A stretch of DNA of 64,000 nt, from positions 124,001 to 188,000 of the forward strand of contig JAFYXV010000007.1 of NCBI GenBank assembly GCA_017557885.1, written 5' to 3'. The notes under the pieces are model-generated. The model was not told the DNA's origin. It ran no database searches and saw only the letters and a program-made list of their open reading frames with translations. Source of the stretch: a bacterium (GTDB lineage: Bacteria; Auribacterota; UBA3054). A program made the translations under genes and the position numbers. Every line of letters begins with the position of its first letter. The stretch's first letter is position 1. Shown piece after piece: positions 53,742 to 62,130 of this stretch.

Positions 53742-55100
53742 TTATTTTTCCAATGCGAAAAAGTAGTCTTCCAGTTTGTTGGCCCGGGAGCCTTTGAAAA
53801 GCACCAGGTCGTCTTTCTTTATGTATTCCGCCAGTTTTTCCGCGGCGTCGTCGATCTGGCAGACCTCAACGAAGCAGCCTTTGCCCGCGGCTTTGGCGCC
53901 CGCGAGATAATGCTCCGCGTTCTCTCCTATGACGAAGAGGGCGTCCAGGAATTCGCCGGCTTTTTCGCCGGCGGCGTAGTGGGCTTCCCTGGCTTTTTCG
54001 CCTATTTCCAGCATGTCTCCGAGGAAAGCGATCTTCCTTCCTTCGCAGGGCATATCCTTCAGCATGCCAAGGGAAGCGGAGAGAGAATCAGGATTGGCGT
54101 TGTAGCAGTCAAGGATGAAGGTCGCGCCCAGGGCCCTGTGGATCTCGTTGCGCAGCCTTTCTCCCTGCACGCTCTCCAAGCCTTTTTTCAAATTTTCCAA
54201 AGGAATATCCGGGATGAGGGCGAGGGAACCGGCGGCTGCCGCCGCAATGTTGAGGGCGTTGTAGCCGCCCAGCACCGGCACGGTCATTTCCGCTTTGCCT
54301 GCGGGAGTTGTCAATTCTCCCCTAAGGCCTTCGCCGGATTCTTTTGTGATCCTGAACTCCACGTCGCCGCCTTTTCCGAAGCTGATGACTTCCAGGCCCA
54401 AATGTTTCGCCATGCCGGAAAGCTTTTCAAAGAAATCGCACTCGAAGGGCAGGGCCACCCGGCCGCAGGGAGGCACGCCCCGGAAGATCTCGCCCTTGGC
54501 TTCCGCGATGTTTTCCCGGGAGCCAAGGAACTCTATGTGGGCGCTGCCGATGTTGGTGATGACGGCGGCTTCCGGCCTGGCCAGGCGGCTCAAGGCCAGG
54601 ATCTCGCCCTTGTGGTTCATGCCCATCTCCACCACGGCGCAGGAATATTCCTCGCCGAGGCGCAGGAGCGTCAGAGGCAGCCCGATCTCGTTGTTCAGAT
54701 TTCCTTTGGTCACCAATGTCTCGCCAAGTGTCCCCAGGATGGAGCCCAGCATGTTCTTGGTGGTGGTCTTGCCGCAGGAGCCTGTCACCGCCACCATGGG
54801 TATCTGGACCCTGGCTCTCTGGTAAGCCGCCAGGTCCTGGAGGGCCTTGACGGTGTCCACAACCCTGTAGCAGGGGAGGAGGCCGCACTCGCAGCTCAGA
54901 ACGCAGGCCCTGGCGCCTTTCTCCGCGGCTTTGGCGGCTATTTCCAATTTGTCGCCGCCCTTCAAGCCCACGAAGAGATCTCCTTCTTTCAGTATCCTTG
55001 TGTCAACGCACACCTCCATGGCCTCCGTCGGCGGGATACCCTGAAATTCGAAGCCCTGGCCCAGCGCTTCCTCTATGTCCTTGTGAGTGAACTTACGCAT
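53742..55100 (-). CDS. murF: UDP-N-acetylmuramoyl-tripeptide-D-alanyl-D-alanine ligase
   Basis: Mur ligase of 452 residues that adds D-Ala-D-Ala to the tripeptide precursor. VCVDTRILKEGDLFVGLKG at the N-terminus, the ATP loop AVTGSCGKTTTKNML, TKGNLNNEIGLPLTLL, EMGMNHKGEI and DCYNANPDS with the Mur motif are typical of MurF. It overlaps murE by eight bases. No ddl gene is in the window to supply the dipeptide. Confidence 0.94.
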   Translation of the reverse strand: MRKFTHKDIEEALGQGFEFQGIPPTEAMEVCVDTRILKEGDLFVGLKGGDKLEIAAKAAEKGARACVLSCECGLLPCYRVVDTVKALQDLAAYQRARVQIPMVAVTGSCGKTTTKNMLGSILGTLGETLVTKGNLNNEIGLPLTLLRLGEEYSCAVVEMGMNHKGEILALSRLARPEAAVITNIGSAHIEFLGSRENIAEAKGEIFRGVPPCGRVALPFECDFFEKLSGMAKHLGLEVISFGKGGDVEFRITKESGEGLRGELTTPAGKAEMTVPVLGGYNALNIAAAAAGSLALIPDIPLENLKKGLESVQGERLRNEIHRALGATFILDCYNANPDSLSASLGMLKDMPCEGRKIAFLGDMLEIGEKAREAHYAAGEKAGEFLDALFVIGENAEHYLAGAKAAGKGCFVEVCQIDDAAEKLAEYIKKDDLVLFKGSRANKLEDYFFALEK

Positions 55101-56562
55101 TTTCTATCTTCGCGATGATCTCTTTGGTGATCCTTCTTTCGTCACAGTCGTAAAACACGCGGTTGATCTCCTGGTAGGTCTCGTGGCCTTTGCCGGCTAT
55201 CAGCACCACGTCCCCGGATCTGGCGGAGCTGACGGCGTAGGCAATGGCTTCCTTGCGGTCGAGGATGACTTTGTAATTCTCGCCGCTCATGCCGGATCTG
55301 ATGTCGGCCACGATGGCTTCCGGATCCTCAGTGCGGGGGTTGTCGGTGGTGATGACCACCATGTCCGCCATCTCCTCCGCGGCTTTGCCCATCCTGGGAC
55401 GCTTGGTGCGGTCCCGGTCTCCGCCGCAGCCGAAGACGATCCAGAGCCTGTTCTCCGTGATTTCCCTGAGGCATTTCATGACGTTGCGCATGGCGTCGTC
55501 CGTGTGGGCGTAGTCGATGACGATGACCAATCCCAGTTTGTTGGGCATAAATTCAAGCCTTCCCGGAACGGGAGGCAGGGCGGGGCAGAGGGAGAGGGCC
55601 TTCTCCTCCGAAAGACCGAAGGAACAGGCCACCGCCAGGGCGCCCATGACGTTGGCCACGTTGTGGCGGCCGAGGTAATTTATCTTTATGCGATGATCCT
55701 TTTCGAAGGCTCCCTTCAGGGTGAATTCCGAACCGTCGCGCATGACCGAGATATCTTCCGCTTTTATTTCCGCCTCTTTGCCGGAGGTGGTCATGGTGAC
55801 CACGCGTTTTCCTTCTTCCTTAAGCTCTTTGGCGAGCCTTTCGCCCCATTCGTCGTCCACCATGACAAAGCAGGAGGCGTCTTCCTTGCAGTGCTCGAAG
55901 AAACGTCTCTTGGCCTGGTAATACTCCTCCATGGAGTGGTGGTAGTCCAGATGGTCCTGGGTGAGGTTGGTGAAGACCAGGGCGTCGAATTTCAAATCGC
56001 CTATTCTTTTCTGGACAGCCGCATGGCTGGAAACTTCCATGACCACGGCGTCCGCGCCGGCTTTGTCCATGACGGAGAGCAGTCCGTAAAGTTCGAACAC
56101 GTCCGGCGTGGTGCGGGAGGCGGGTTTCTTAAGATCTTTTATTTCGTAGGAGATGGTGCCGATCAAGCCCACCGTGAGACCCATGGCGCTCAAGAAATTC
56201 CTGACGACATAGGCGGAGGTGGTCTTGCCGTTGGTGCCGGTGATGCCGACGAGTTTGCACTTCGGCTGTCCGTAGAAGCGGTGGGCCAGAAGCGAGAGAG
56301 TGTCTATGTCCTCTGATATTTTCACCACGGCGACGTTGTCCGGGACTAATTTCGGAGGCTCGGTGACGAAAATGGCGGAGGCGCCTCTCTCCACCGCGTC
56401 GGATATATAGATGGCGCCGTCTGACAGCGCGCCTTTCTTGGCCACGAAGACAAAGCCGGGCTTGACCTGACGGCTGTTCAGGGAAAGGCCGGAGATCTCG
56501 ATCTTGTCGTTCCCCTGGAGCAGAGCGTGGGGGACGTTTTCCAAAAGTTCATTCAACAGCAT
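55093..56562 (-). CDS. murE: UDP-MurNAc-tripeptide synthetase, meso-DAP type
   Basis: Mur ligase of 489 residues that adds the third residue of the stem peptide. ATP loop GITGTNGKTTSAYVV, TNLTQDHLDYH, and DNPRTEDP, whose DNPR is the signature for meso-diaminopimelate rather than lysine, in line with dapL at 31.4 kb. The start is the ATG at 56562, behind GGGAGGAT; the longer frame up to 56718 is the shadow of ftsI. It overlaps ftsI by 14 bases. Confidence 0.95.
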   Translation of the reverse strand: MLLNELLENVPHALLQGNDKIEISGLSLNSRQVKPGFVFVAKKGALSDGAIYISDAVERGASAIFVTEPPKLVPDNVAVVKISEDIDTLSLLAHRFYGQPKCKLVGITGTNGKTTSAYVVRNFLSAMGLTVGLIGTISYEIKDLKKPASRTTPDVFELYGLLSVMDKAGADAVVMEVSSHAAVQKRIGDLKFDALVFTNLTQDHLDYHHSMEEYYQAKRRFFEHCKEDASCFVMVDDEWGERLAKELKEEGKRVVTMTTSGKEAEIKAEDISVMRDGSEFTLKGAFEKDHRIKINYLGRHNVANVMGALAVACSFGLSEEKALSLCPALPPVPGRLEFMPNKLGLVIVIDYAHTDDAMRNVMKCLREITENRLWIVFGCGGDRDRTKRPRMGKAAEEMADMVVITTDNPRTEDPEAIVADIRSGMSGENYKVILDRKEAIAYAVSSARSGDVVLIAGKGHETYQEINRVFYDCDERRITKEIIAKIENA

Positions 56563-58321
56563 ATTTATCCTCCCTTTGATTTTCCTCCTCAGTCTCATAA
56601 TCGGCCGGCACCTGCAGGTGCTCAAGGGCGGCTTTGCAGACTTCCCTGAATATGGGCGCCGCAACTTTTCCGCCGTAGATTGATTTTCTCGGGTTGTCAA
56701 CGACGACCACGCAGACAATTCTGGGATTGTAAGCGGGAACGAATCCGGCGAAGGAGGCCACGTAGTTCTTCTTGGAATAGGTTCCGATGGCCGGGTCGTA
56801 TTTCTGGGCCGTGCCGGTCTTGCCGGCTATTTTGTATCCCGGGATCGCGACCAGTCGTCCGGTGCCGTCGTCGTCGGTGACGGCCACCATGGCGTCAGTC
56901 ATGTCCAGGGCGGCTTTTTCCGAGATAACTCCGGATTGGGCCACGATGGGTTCGAAATAATTGAAATTCTTGGCTTCCGGGGAGATCGTGTCGTCCGCCA
57001 TGTGGATCATTTTCACGAGCCTCGGCTTCATCCTGACGCCGCGGTTGGCGATGGTGCCGATGGCGGAGGCCATCTGAAGAGCGGTGACGGAGATCTCCTG
57101 CCCCATGGGGACGGATTGGATGGTGTAGCCCGACCATTTCTCAACAGGCTTCAGGCTGCCGGCGGATTCGCCTTCCATGATCTTAAGGTCGCTCTTGGAG
57201 CCGAAGCCGAAAGCTCTCAGGCCTTCGTACAGTTTTTTCTTGCCAAGCATCTCGGAGACCTGGCCGATGCCGATGTTGGAGGAATACTTGATTACTTCCT
57301 TGAAGGTCACCGTGCCCATCTTGTGATCGTCGTGCATCTTCCTGCCGTGCTCGGTTATCCAAAGCCCGTTTTTGCAGTCGATGAGGGTGGAGAGGTTCAC
57401 CACGCCCTCGGTGAGGGCCAAGGAGCCGGAGATGGGCTTCATGATGGAGCCGGGCTCGAAGGGGTCGCTCAAAAGAATATTGTTGAAGATGCCTTCCTTG
57501 TAATCGCTGCGGGAATTGGGATCGAAGAAAGGCCAGGACGCCATGGCCAGGATGTCGCCGGTGGCGGGATCGAGCATGATGATGCCGGCCCTGGCGGGGG
57601 TGTATTCCTCCGCGGCTTTGGCCAGCTGTTCCTGGGCGATCTGCTGGAGCTTTTCGTCGATGGTGAGGAAGATGTTCTGGCCGTCCATGGGATCAAGGAT
57701 CAGATCGACGCTCTTAAGGTCGAAGAAACGGCGCTGGCGGTTGTCCCGGAGGAAGGTGTTCCAGCCGTCGATGCCGGCCAGATAATGGTCGGCGCCTTTC
57801 TCGACGCCGAAGGCGCCTCTGCCTTCGCTGTCGCAGAAGCCTATCTGCACGCCGAAGAGCTCCTTCTTGGGATAGACGCGTTTCTCTTCATATTTGATAT
57901 AGACGCCGGGAAGTTTTTTCTGGGAGGTAAGCGTCCTGATCTTGTGGCTCTCCGTGTCCATCAGGCCTTTGGCGATGACGTTGTAGCGGTTGGAGGCGGC
58001 CAGGTGATCGCGGATCTCGCTTTCGCTCATCTCCATTATTTCGCCCAGAAGCCTGGCTTCTTTCACGGGATCCTTGACCACGCCGGGGTCGCACCAGAGG
58101 GTGGGGGAGGTGGTGGAAAGCGCCAGGATGGCGCCGTGGCGGTCGCAGATCTGGCCTCTCTTGGCTTCCACTTTCACCGTGGTCCTGAGCTGGTCAAGCT
58201 TGCGGGCGTTGTATGCCGTCTGGTCCGTCATCTGAAGGAAATATACGCGTCCCAGCAGCGCCAGCAGCGCCAGCGTCAGGATTCCCATAAGAAAATGTAT
58301 TTTTTTCGATCCCGGTCTCAT
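56549..58321 (-). CDS. ftsI: Septal penicillin-binding protein FtsI (class B PBP)
   Basis: Protein of 590 residues: one N-terminal membrane helix (about 9-28), a pedestal domain with AKRGQICDRHG, and a transpeptidase domain with the catalytic SxxK in EPGSIMKP, SxN in YSSNIGI and KTG in AGKTGTAQ. It cross-links septal peptidoglycan with FtsW. No PASTA domains follow; the tail is acidic and about 25 residues long. Directly after ftsL. Confidence 0.95.
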   Translation of the reverse strand: MRPGSKKIHFLMGILTLALLALLGRVYFLQMTDQTAYNARKLDQLRTTVKVEAKRGQICDRHGAILALSTTSPTLWCDPGVVKDPVKEARLLGEIMEMSESEIRDHLAASNRYNVIAKGLMDTESHKIRTLTSQKKLPGVYIKYEEKRVYPKKELFGVQIGFCDSEGRGAFGVEKGADHYLAGIDGWNTFLRDNRQRRFFDLKSVDLILDPMDGQNIFLTIDEKLQQIAQEQLAKAAEEYTPARAGIIMLDPATGDILAMASWPFFDPNSRSDYKEGIFNNILLSDPFEPGSIMKPISGSLALTEGVVNLSTLIDCKNGLWITEHGRKMHDDHKMGTVTFKEVIKYSSNIGIGQVSEMLGKKKLYEGLRAFGFGSKSDLKIMEGESAGSLKPVEKWSGYTIQSVPMGQEISVTALQMASAIGTIANRGVRMKPRLVKMIHMADDTISPEAKNFNYFEPIVAQSGVISEKAALDMTDAMVAVTDDDGTGRLVAIPGYKIAGKTGTAQKYDPAIGTYSKKNYVASFAGFVPAYNPRIVCVVVVDNPRKSIYGGKVAAPIFREVCKAALEHLQVPADYETEEENQREDKYAVE

Positions 58322-58338
58322 TATTTATTACGTACGCT

Positions 58339-58746
58339 TTAACGTTGGGCGGACTCGCTGATATTTTCGCCGCGGGCCAGCTGCTGTTCTTCGTTCCTTT
58401 CCTGGTCGATGCCGCTGGGTTTCTGCAGATTAACGATGCGGCTCAGTTTCGTTTTGCGCAGGTGAATGCCGTATTCCTGCAGCGCTTTCTCCACATACTC
58501 CACGGCCCTGACCTTTTCCAGTTCGGATTTCGTGAAGTCCCTGTCCCGGCGCAGACTGACGATCTCGTATTCCAGGTTGGCGATCCTGAACTGGACGTCG
58601 GCTTTCTTTTTGCTCGCGTTGATTAGTCCGAGGCAGAAGACGACCACGAGAAAGAGAAGCGCGCAGAAGATCGCGCAGATCTTGAAATTCATGTTCGGTC
58701 CTTCGGACTTTTTCGCGTTTTGTTTACTGTAGATCACTCTTGGCAT
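58339..58746 (-). CDS. ftsL: FtsL-like divisome protein
   Basis: Protein of 135 residues: a short basic start, one membrane helix (about 22-42, ICAIFCALLFLVVVFCLGLI) and a heptad-patterned segment (RIANLEYEIVSLRRDRDFTKSELEKV) that forms a coiled coil with the FtsB-type partner. Sequence conservation of FtsL is very low; the call rests on topology and the place between rsmH and ftsI. AAGGAG seven bases upstream supports the ATG at 58746, so it overlaps rsmH by 23 bases. The C-terminal 40 residues are a polar extension. Confidence 0.8.
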   Translation of the reverse strand: MPRVIYSKQNAKKSEGPNMNFKICAIFCALLFLVVVFCLGLINASKKKADVQFRIANLEYEIVSLRRDRDFTKSELEKVRAVEYVEKALQEYGIHLRKTKLSRIVNLQKPSGIDQERNEEQQLARGENISESAQR

Positions 58747-59650
58747 TCTTGTCTCCTTGGTCGGCAGTTTTCTCGAAAACTCTTAAAAGGGCGCTGCGGG
58801 ATCTTGGGTTTTCCGCTATCTCCTTTTCTCCGGGAGTCAGGGGTTTCTTGGTTATGATCGTTCCTTTTCCTTCCTGCTTGAAATTCCGGAAAAGGTTTTT
58901 CACTATCCTGTCCTCCCCGGAATGGAAGCTGATGACCACCAGACGTCCGCCCGGCGCCAGAAGTTCCTCGGCTCCGCACAGCCCTTCTTCCAGCGATTTG
59001 AGTTCGTGGTTCACGGCTATGCGCAGAGCCTGGAAGACCCTTGTGGCCGGGTGGACCTTGGAACGCCGGAATCCGAAGCGGTAGTAAACGCCGGAGACCA
59101 GCGAGGCAAGCTCCTCCGAAGTCGCGAAGGGGCGAGTCTTCCTTCTGGCCGCTATTGCGCGGGCGATGGGCCTGGAAAAGCGTTCGTCGCCGAAATTGAA
59201 GAAAATGTCGGCCAGCTCGTTTTCCGGGCAGGTGTTCAAAAGATCTGAAGCCTTCAGGAGTTCGTTGCGGTCGAGACGCATATCCAGGGGGCAGTCTCTC
59301 TCAAAGCCGAAGCCTCTCTCGGGATCGTCCAGCTGTTTGGAAGAGACGCCGCAGTCGCAGAGTATGGCGTTGAAGTCTTTGAGACCCAGTTCGGCGCAAA
59401 CCTCTCTTACCTTGGCGTAGTCGGAATGCCTCAGGAGAAAATCGCCGCCGACTGCTTTGAGATTCTCGTATGCCAGAGGCAGAGTTTCCGTGTCGCGGTC
59501 CAGGCCCAGAAGAAAACCGGAAGGAGCGATAGCTTTCAAAATGGCTGCGGAGTGACCCGCCAATCCGACCGTCATGTCCAGGCAGCGCTGGCCGCTTTCA
59601 AGCCGCATGTAAGAGCAAACTTCCGAAAGCATGACGGGGATGTGTTCCAT
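58724..59650 (-). CDS. rsmH: 16S rRNA (cytosine-1402 N4) methyltransferase
   Basis: Protein of 308 residues (MraW) that methylates C1402 of 16S rRNA. Start EHIPVMLSEV, the SAM region CLDMTVGLAGHSAAIL (with G replaced by V in the usual DxTxGxGGH), LGLDRD, LCDCGVSSKQLDDPERGF, and RVFQALRIAVNHEL and FHSGEDRIVKN near the end fit well. Length is normal. Three bases after mraZ. Confidence 0.94.
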   Translation of the reverse strand: MEHIPVMLSEVCSYMRLESGQRCLDMTVGLAGHSAAILKAIAPSGFLLGLDRDTETLPLAYENLKAVGGDFLLRHSDYAKVREVCAELGLKDFNAILCDCGVSSKQLDDPERGFGFERDCPLDMRLDRNELLKASDLLNTCPENELADIFFNFGDERFSRPIARAIAARRKTRPFATSEELASLVSGVYYRFGFRRSKVHPATRVFQALRIAVNHELKSLEEGLCGAEELLAPGGRLVVISFHSGEDRIVKNLFRNFKQEGKGTIITKKPLTPGEKEIAENPRSRSALLRVFEKTADQGDKNAKSDLQ

Positions 59651-59653
59651 TTT

Positions 59654-60103
59654 TTACCTCGGTTCTTTTCTGCTTTCTGCGATTTCCTGCATGTTCTTTC
59701 CGAGATTGGCGATGTTGGCGGCAAATTCCGCCGCGTAAGCTTCGCTGTTCCAGATCTCCATATAAGAGGAGACGCCAGCGACAACAACTTCTCCTGTCAG
59801 CCCGGCCCAGTCTCTCAGATTCTTGGGGATCGTGAGTCTGGAATGGGAGTCCATTTCGAGTTTGCTGCCGCCCAGCAAAGCGCGCTTCATTTCCTCGGTC
59901 TTGGCGTCGTAAGGGTCAAGCTCCTCGAGCATCGTAAGGCTCTTGGAGAAGTCCTCCCAGTCGTAGAGACGCAAAAATTTCTTGCGACCGTAGGTGACGA
60001 AAAAGACCTTCGCGTCGTTCACGCGGCAGAATGCCGGAACGGCTATGCGTCCTTTCGCGTCGACCTTCAAAGAGGCGGTTCCTATGTACCTTTCTTTAGC
60101 CAT
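59654..60103 (-). CDS. mraZ: Transcriptional regulator MraZ
   Basis: Protein of 149 residues made of two SpoVT-AbrB-like halves: GTASLKVDAKGRIAVPAFCR near the N-terminus and LEMDSHSRLTIPKNLRDWAGL in the second half. MraZ forms a ring of subunits that binds TGGGN direct repeats and represses its own dcw operon; such repeats lie in its promoter and upstream of the divergent gene. First gene of the dcw cluster. Confidence 0.94.
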   Translation of the reverse strand: MAKERYIGTASLKVDAKGRIAVPAFCRVNDAKVFFVTYGRKKFLRLYDWEDFSKSLTMLEELDPYDAKTEEMKRALLGGSKLEMDSHSRLTIPKNLRDWAGLTGEVVVAGVSSYMEIWNSEAYAAEFAANIANLGKNMQEIAESRKEPR

Positions 60104-60180
60104 TGGTTAATTGATTTTGGAAATGGGTTGAACACACACAATCTGTTAAAAAACACACTCCGATTTTTTGTTCGCGACAT

Positions 60181-60210
60181 ATTATATCCCACTTTGTCCC
60201 ACAAAGTCAA
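60181..60210 (-). promoter_or_regulatory. dcw (mraZ) promoter with MraZ-type repeats in the spacer
   Basis: Minus-strand TTGACT (60205-60210), 18-base spacer (60187-60204), TATAAT (60181-60186). The spacer contains GTGGG twice, ten bases apart (GTGGGACAAAGTGGGA), the spacing MraZ recognises. Binding there would cover both promoter boxes. Leader to the mraZ ATG is about 70 bases. Confidence 0.8.
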
Positions 60211-60259
60211 GACCCCCTCCCGTACCACCCCTCACAAAGAGGGGGCTTTCTAAAATAAA

Positions 60260-60276
60260 ATACTTAATATAAGTAT
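60260..60276. repeat. A+T-rich palindrome
   Basis: ATACTTA, three bases, TAAGTAT, within an A+T-rich stretch between the two divergent regulatory zones. No T-run; it could be an operator or an easily melted site beside the DnaA-type boxes. Confidence 0.35.
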
Positions 60277-60350
60277 GTTATATAGTAAGATGAAAGTGGG
60301 TGAGAAAAACGCTCCCGACGATCTGGAAGGCGAAAATTTAGACTTTTGCT

Positions 60351-60370
60351 TGTGGATAAGTTGTGGGTAA
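60351..60370. promoter_or_regulatory. Tandem DnaA-type boxes
   Basis: TGTGGATAA (60351-60359, exact) and TGTGGGTAA (60362-60370, one mismatch), in the same direction and 11 bases apart. The pair repeats the arrangement at 21526-21545 upstream of bamA. Confidence 0.45.
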
Positions 60371-60389
60371 AGATGTTTTTTCTAAAAAT

Positions 60390-60405
60390 GTGGGACTAAG
60401 TGGGA
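60390..60405 (+). promoter_or_regulatory. Second MraZ-type box, facing the divergent gene
   Basis: GTGGGACTAAGTGGGA matches the site in the mraZ promoter at 15 of 16 bases and with the same ten-base spacing. It lies 37 bases before the -35 of the plus-strand gene. Confidence 0.6.
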
Positions 60406-60441
60406 AGAGGTTTCGGAACCCGGGAAAATCCGGGCTGCGTA

Positions 60442-60470
60442 TTGCCTGAAGGCCCTGTTTTTGTTAAGAT
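60442..60470 (+). promoter_or_regulatory. Promoter of the AlkP-superfamily gene
   Basis: TTGCCT (60442-60447), 17-base spacer, TAAGAT (60465-60470). The start of transcription would be only a few bases before the ATG at 60481, so the message is nearly leaderless. The longer frame from GTG 60400 runs through the boxes and is rejected. Confidence 0.55.
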
Positions 60471-60480
60471 AAATATCAAT

Positions 60481-62124
60481 ATGAATAACGTAAAAACTTT
60501 TATTCTTGGCTTGGACGGCGCAGACTGGTCGGTGCTGGAGCCTCTGATCAAAGAGGGAATATTGCCGAATTTCAGCCGCCTTTATTCCGGAGCGCACGGG
60601 CCTTTGGACAGCACCTGCCCGCCGCTTACGCCGCCGGGCTGGACTTCCTCCGTGACCGGACGCAATCCCGGCAAGCACAATATTTTCGATTTCTTCTCCT
60701 ACAGCGGCAGGGATTACGACCTTCACCTTACCAACAGGAAGGACAGGGCCTGCCGGGCTATTTGGAATTACGTTTCCGAGGAAGGGGGAAGAGTCCTGGT
60801 CATGAACGTGCCCCATACCTATCCTCCGGAAAAAGTCAACGGGTACCTGATCTCCGGCTTCGGCACGCCCGAGTGGGACTGCGCTTACACTTTTCCTCCG
60901 GAACTGAAAAAGAGGATCCTGAAAGGCCATCCCTCTTTCAAAGTGGACATGCCCTCCAGGCTTCTTCACGAGGGAAATTTCAAGGCTTTCACCGAGCAGG
61001 TGAACGCCCATTGCGAAGAGCAGTTCAAAGTCTTCACGGAGCTTTACGCGGAACTGAAGCCCCATTTCGCCATGTTCGCCTTCGTGGAGATGGACAGGCT
61101 TTTCCATTTTTTCTGGAAGGAGAACATGGTGGAGAAAAAGGGGCCCTACGCGACGCTCTTTCGGGACCACTTTGTTTTTCTGGACAAACTTTTAGGCCCC
61201 TTCCTGGATTCCCTGGACGATCAAACGGCCGTGATGGTCATTTCCGACCACGGTTTCGGGGAAGTCAAAAAGGACATTTACGTCAACAACTGGCTCAGGG
61301 AAAAAGGCTATCTCGCCGTTAAGGAAGGCAAGGACGCCGTAAAGGAAGGCACCGTTCCCGCCTGGAAACTTAAGACCGCCGCTTTCCTCGACAAGATCGG
61401 TTTGTGGGGGGTATACCTGAAACTCAGGCGCGCCCAGCTGGAGAAAAGCAATTCCGCCGGCGCGGGAGCCGAGACTGTGCGTTCCGCCACGGCTCTGAGC
61501 GCCGTTGACTGGGCCAAAACGAAGGCTTATTTCTCCTCCATGTCCGCCCGCTCCCTGCGGCTCAACCTGGAGGGCAGGGAATTCTGCGGCGTCGTGAAGA
61601 AAGAAGAATACGCGCAGCTGCAGGACAGGATCGCAAGAGAGCTTCTGGAACTGAAGGACGAGGACGGGACGCAGGTGATCACGAGAGTCTTCAAGCCCCA
61701 GGACGCCTATCGGGGCGAGCACGTTCTCTCGGCCTCGGACCTTTATCTGGAGCCGGCTCCCGGCTATTCCTTCAACCAGGGTTTCGCCGCCGGCGTAATC
61801 ATGCCCAGCACCCAGCACGGTCAGCCCCGCTCCGGCGATCACAGGCAGTACGGCGTTTTCATGCTGCAGGGACCTCAGATCAAACAGGGCCTTTGCCTGG
61901 ATGCGGAGATCATTGACGTGACGCCCACCATGCTGGCGTTGATGGGCATTCCGCTTTCCTCCGAACTGGACGGCAAGCCGCTCACGGAGGCAATGGATCC
62001 TGAATTCGTGAACGCCAATCCTGTCAGACGCTATCAGGAGGCGCCCTACGGGGAGTGCCCCAAGGGCGAGGAAGAAAACGAGGAAAAACTTCAGGAAAGA
62101 CTGAAGGATCTGGGATATCTCTGA
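60481..62124 (+). CDS. AlkP-superfamily phosphodiesterase/nucleotide pyrophosphatase-like protein
   Basis: Protein of 547 residues of the type I phosphodiesterase/NPP group. FILGLDGADWSVLEPLIKEG holds the first metal Asp; the STCPPLTPPGWTSSVTGRNPGKHN segment carries the Thr nucleophile region (shown as LTPPGWTS and GRNPGKHN); FVEMDRLFHFFW and VISDHGFGEVKK give the other metal ligands. No signal peptide or membrane helix is evident, so it may be cytoplasmic; the substrate is unknown. It may be co-regulated with the dcw operon through the MraZ-type box upstream. Seven bases separate it from the next gene. Confidence 0.8.
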   Translation: MNNVKTFILGLDGADWSVLEPLIKEGILPNFSRLYSGAHGPLDSTCPPLTPPGWTSSVTGRNPGKHNIFDFFSYSGRDYDLHLTNRKDRACRAIWNYVSEEGGRVLVMNVPHTYPPEKVNGYLISGFGTPEWDCAYTFPPELKKRILKGHPSFKVDMPSRLLHEGNFKAFTEQVNAHCEEQFKVFTELYAELKPHFAMFAFVEMDRLFHFFWKENMVEKKGPYATLFRDHFVFLDKLLGPFLDSLDDQTAVMVISDHGFGEVKKDIYVNNWLREKGYLAVKEGKDAVKEGTVPAWKLKTAAFLDKIGLWGVYLKLRRAQLEKSNSAGAGAETVRSATALSAVDWAKTKAYFSSMSARSLRLNLEGREFCGVVKKEEYAQLQDRIARELLELKDEDGTQVITRVFKPQDAYRGEHVLSASDLYLEPAPGYSFNQGFAAGVIMPSTQHGQPRSGDHRQYGVFMLQGPQIKQGLCLDAEIIDVTPTMLALMGIPLSSELDGKPLTEAMDPEFVNANPVRRYQEAPYGECPKGEEENEEKLQERLKDLGYL

Positions 62125-62130
62125 TACGAA

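Noticed and set aside
56936-58342. 468-residue plus-strand frame over ftsI
   Set aside because: It is antisense to FtsI, which has all three penicillin-binding motifs.
60213-60245. CCCCCTC...GAGGGGG as a terminator for mraZ or the divergent gene
   Set aside because: The stem is only seven bases with a 19-base loop and lies upstream of both promoters' genes, so there is nothing for it to terminate.
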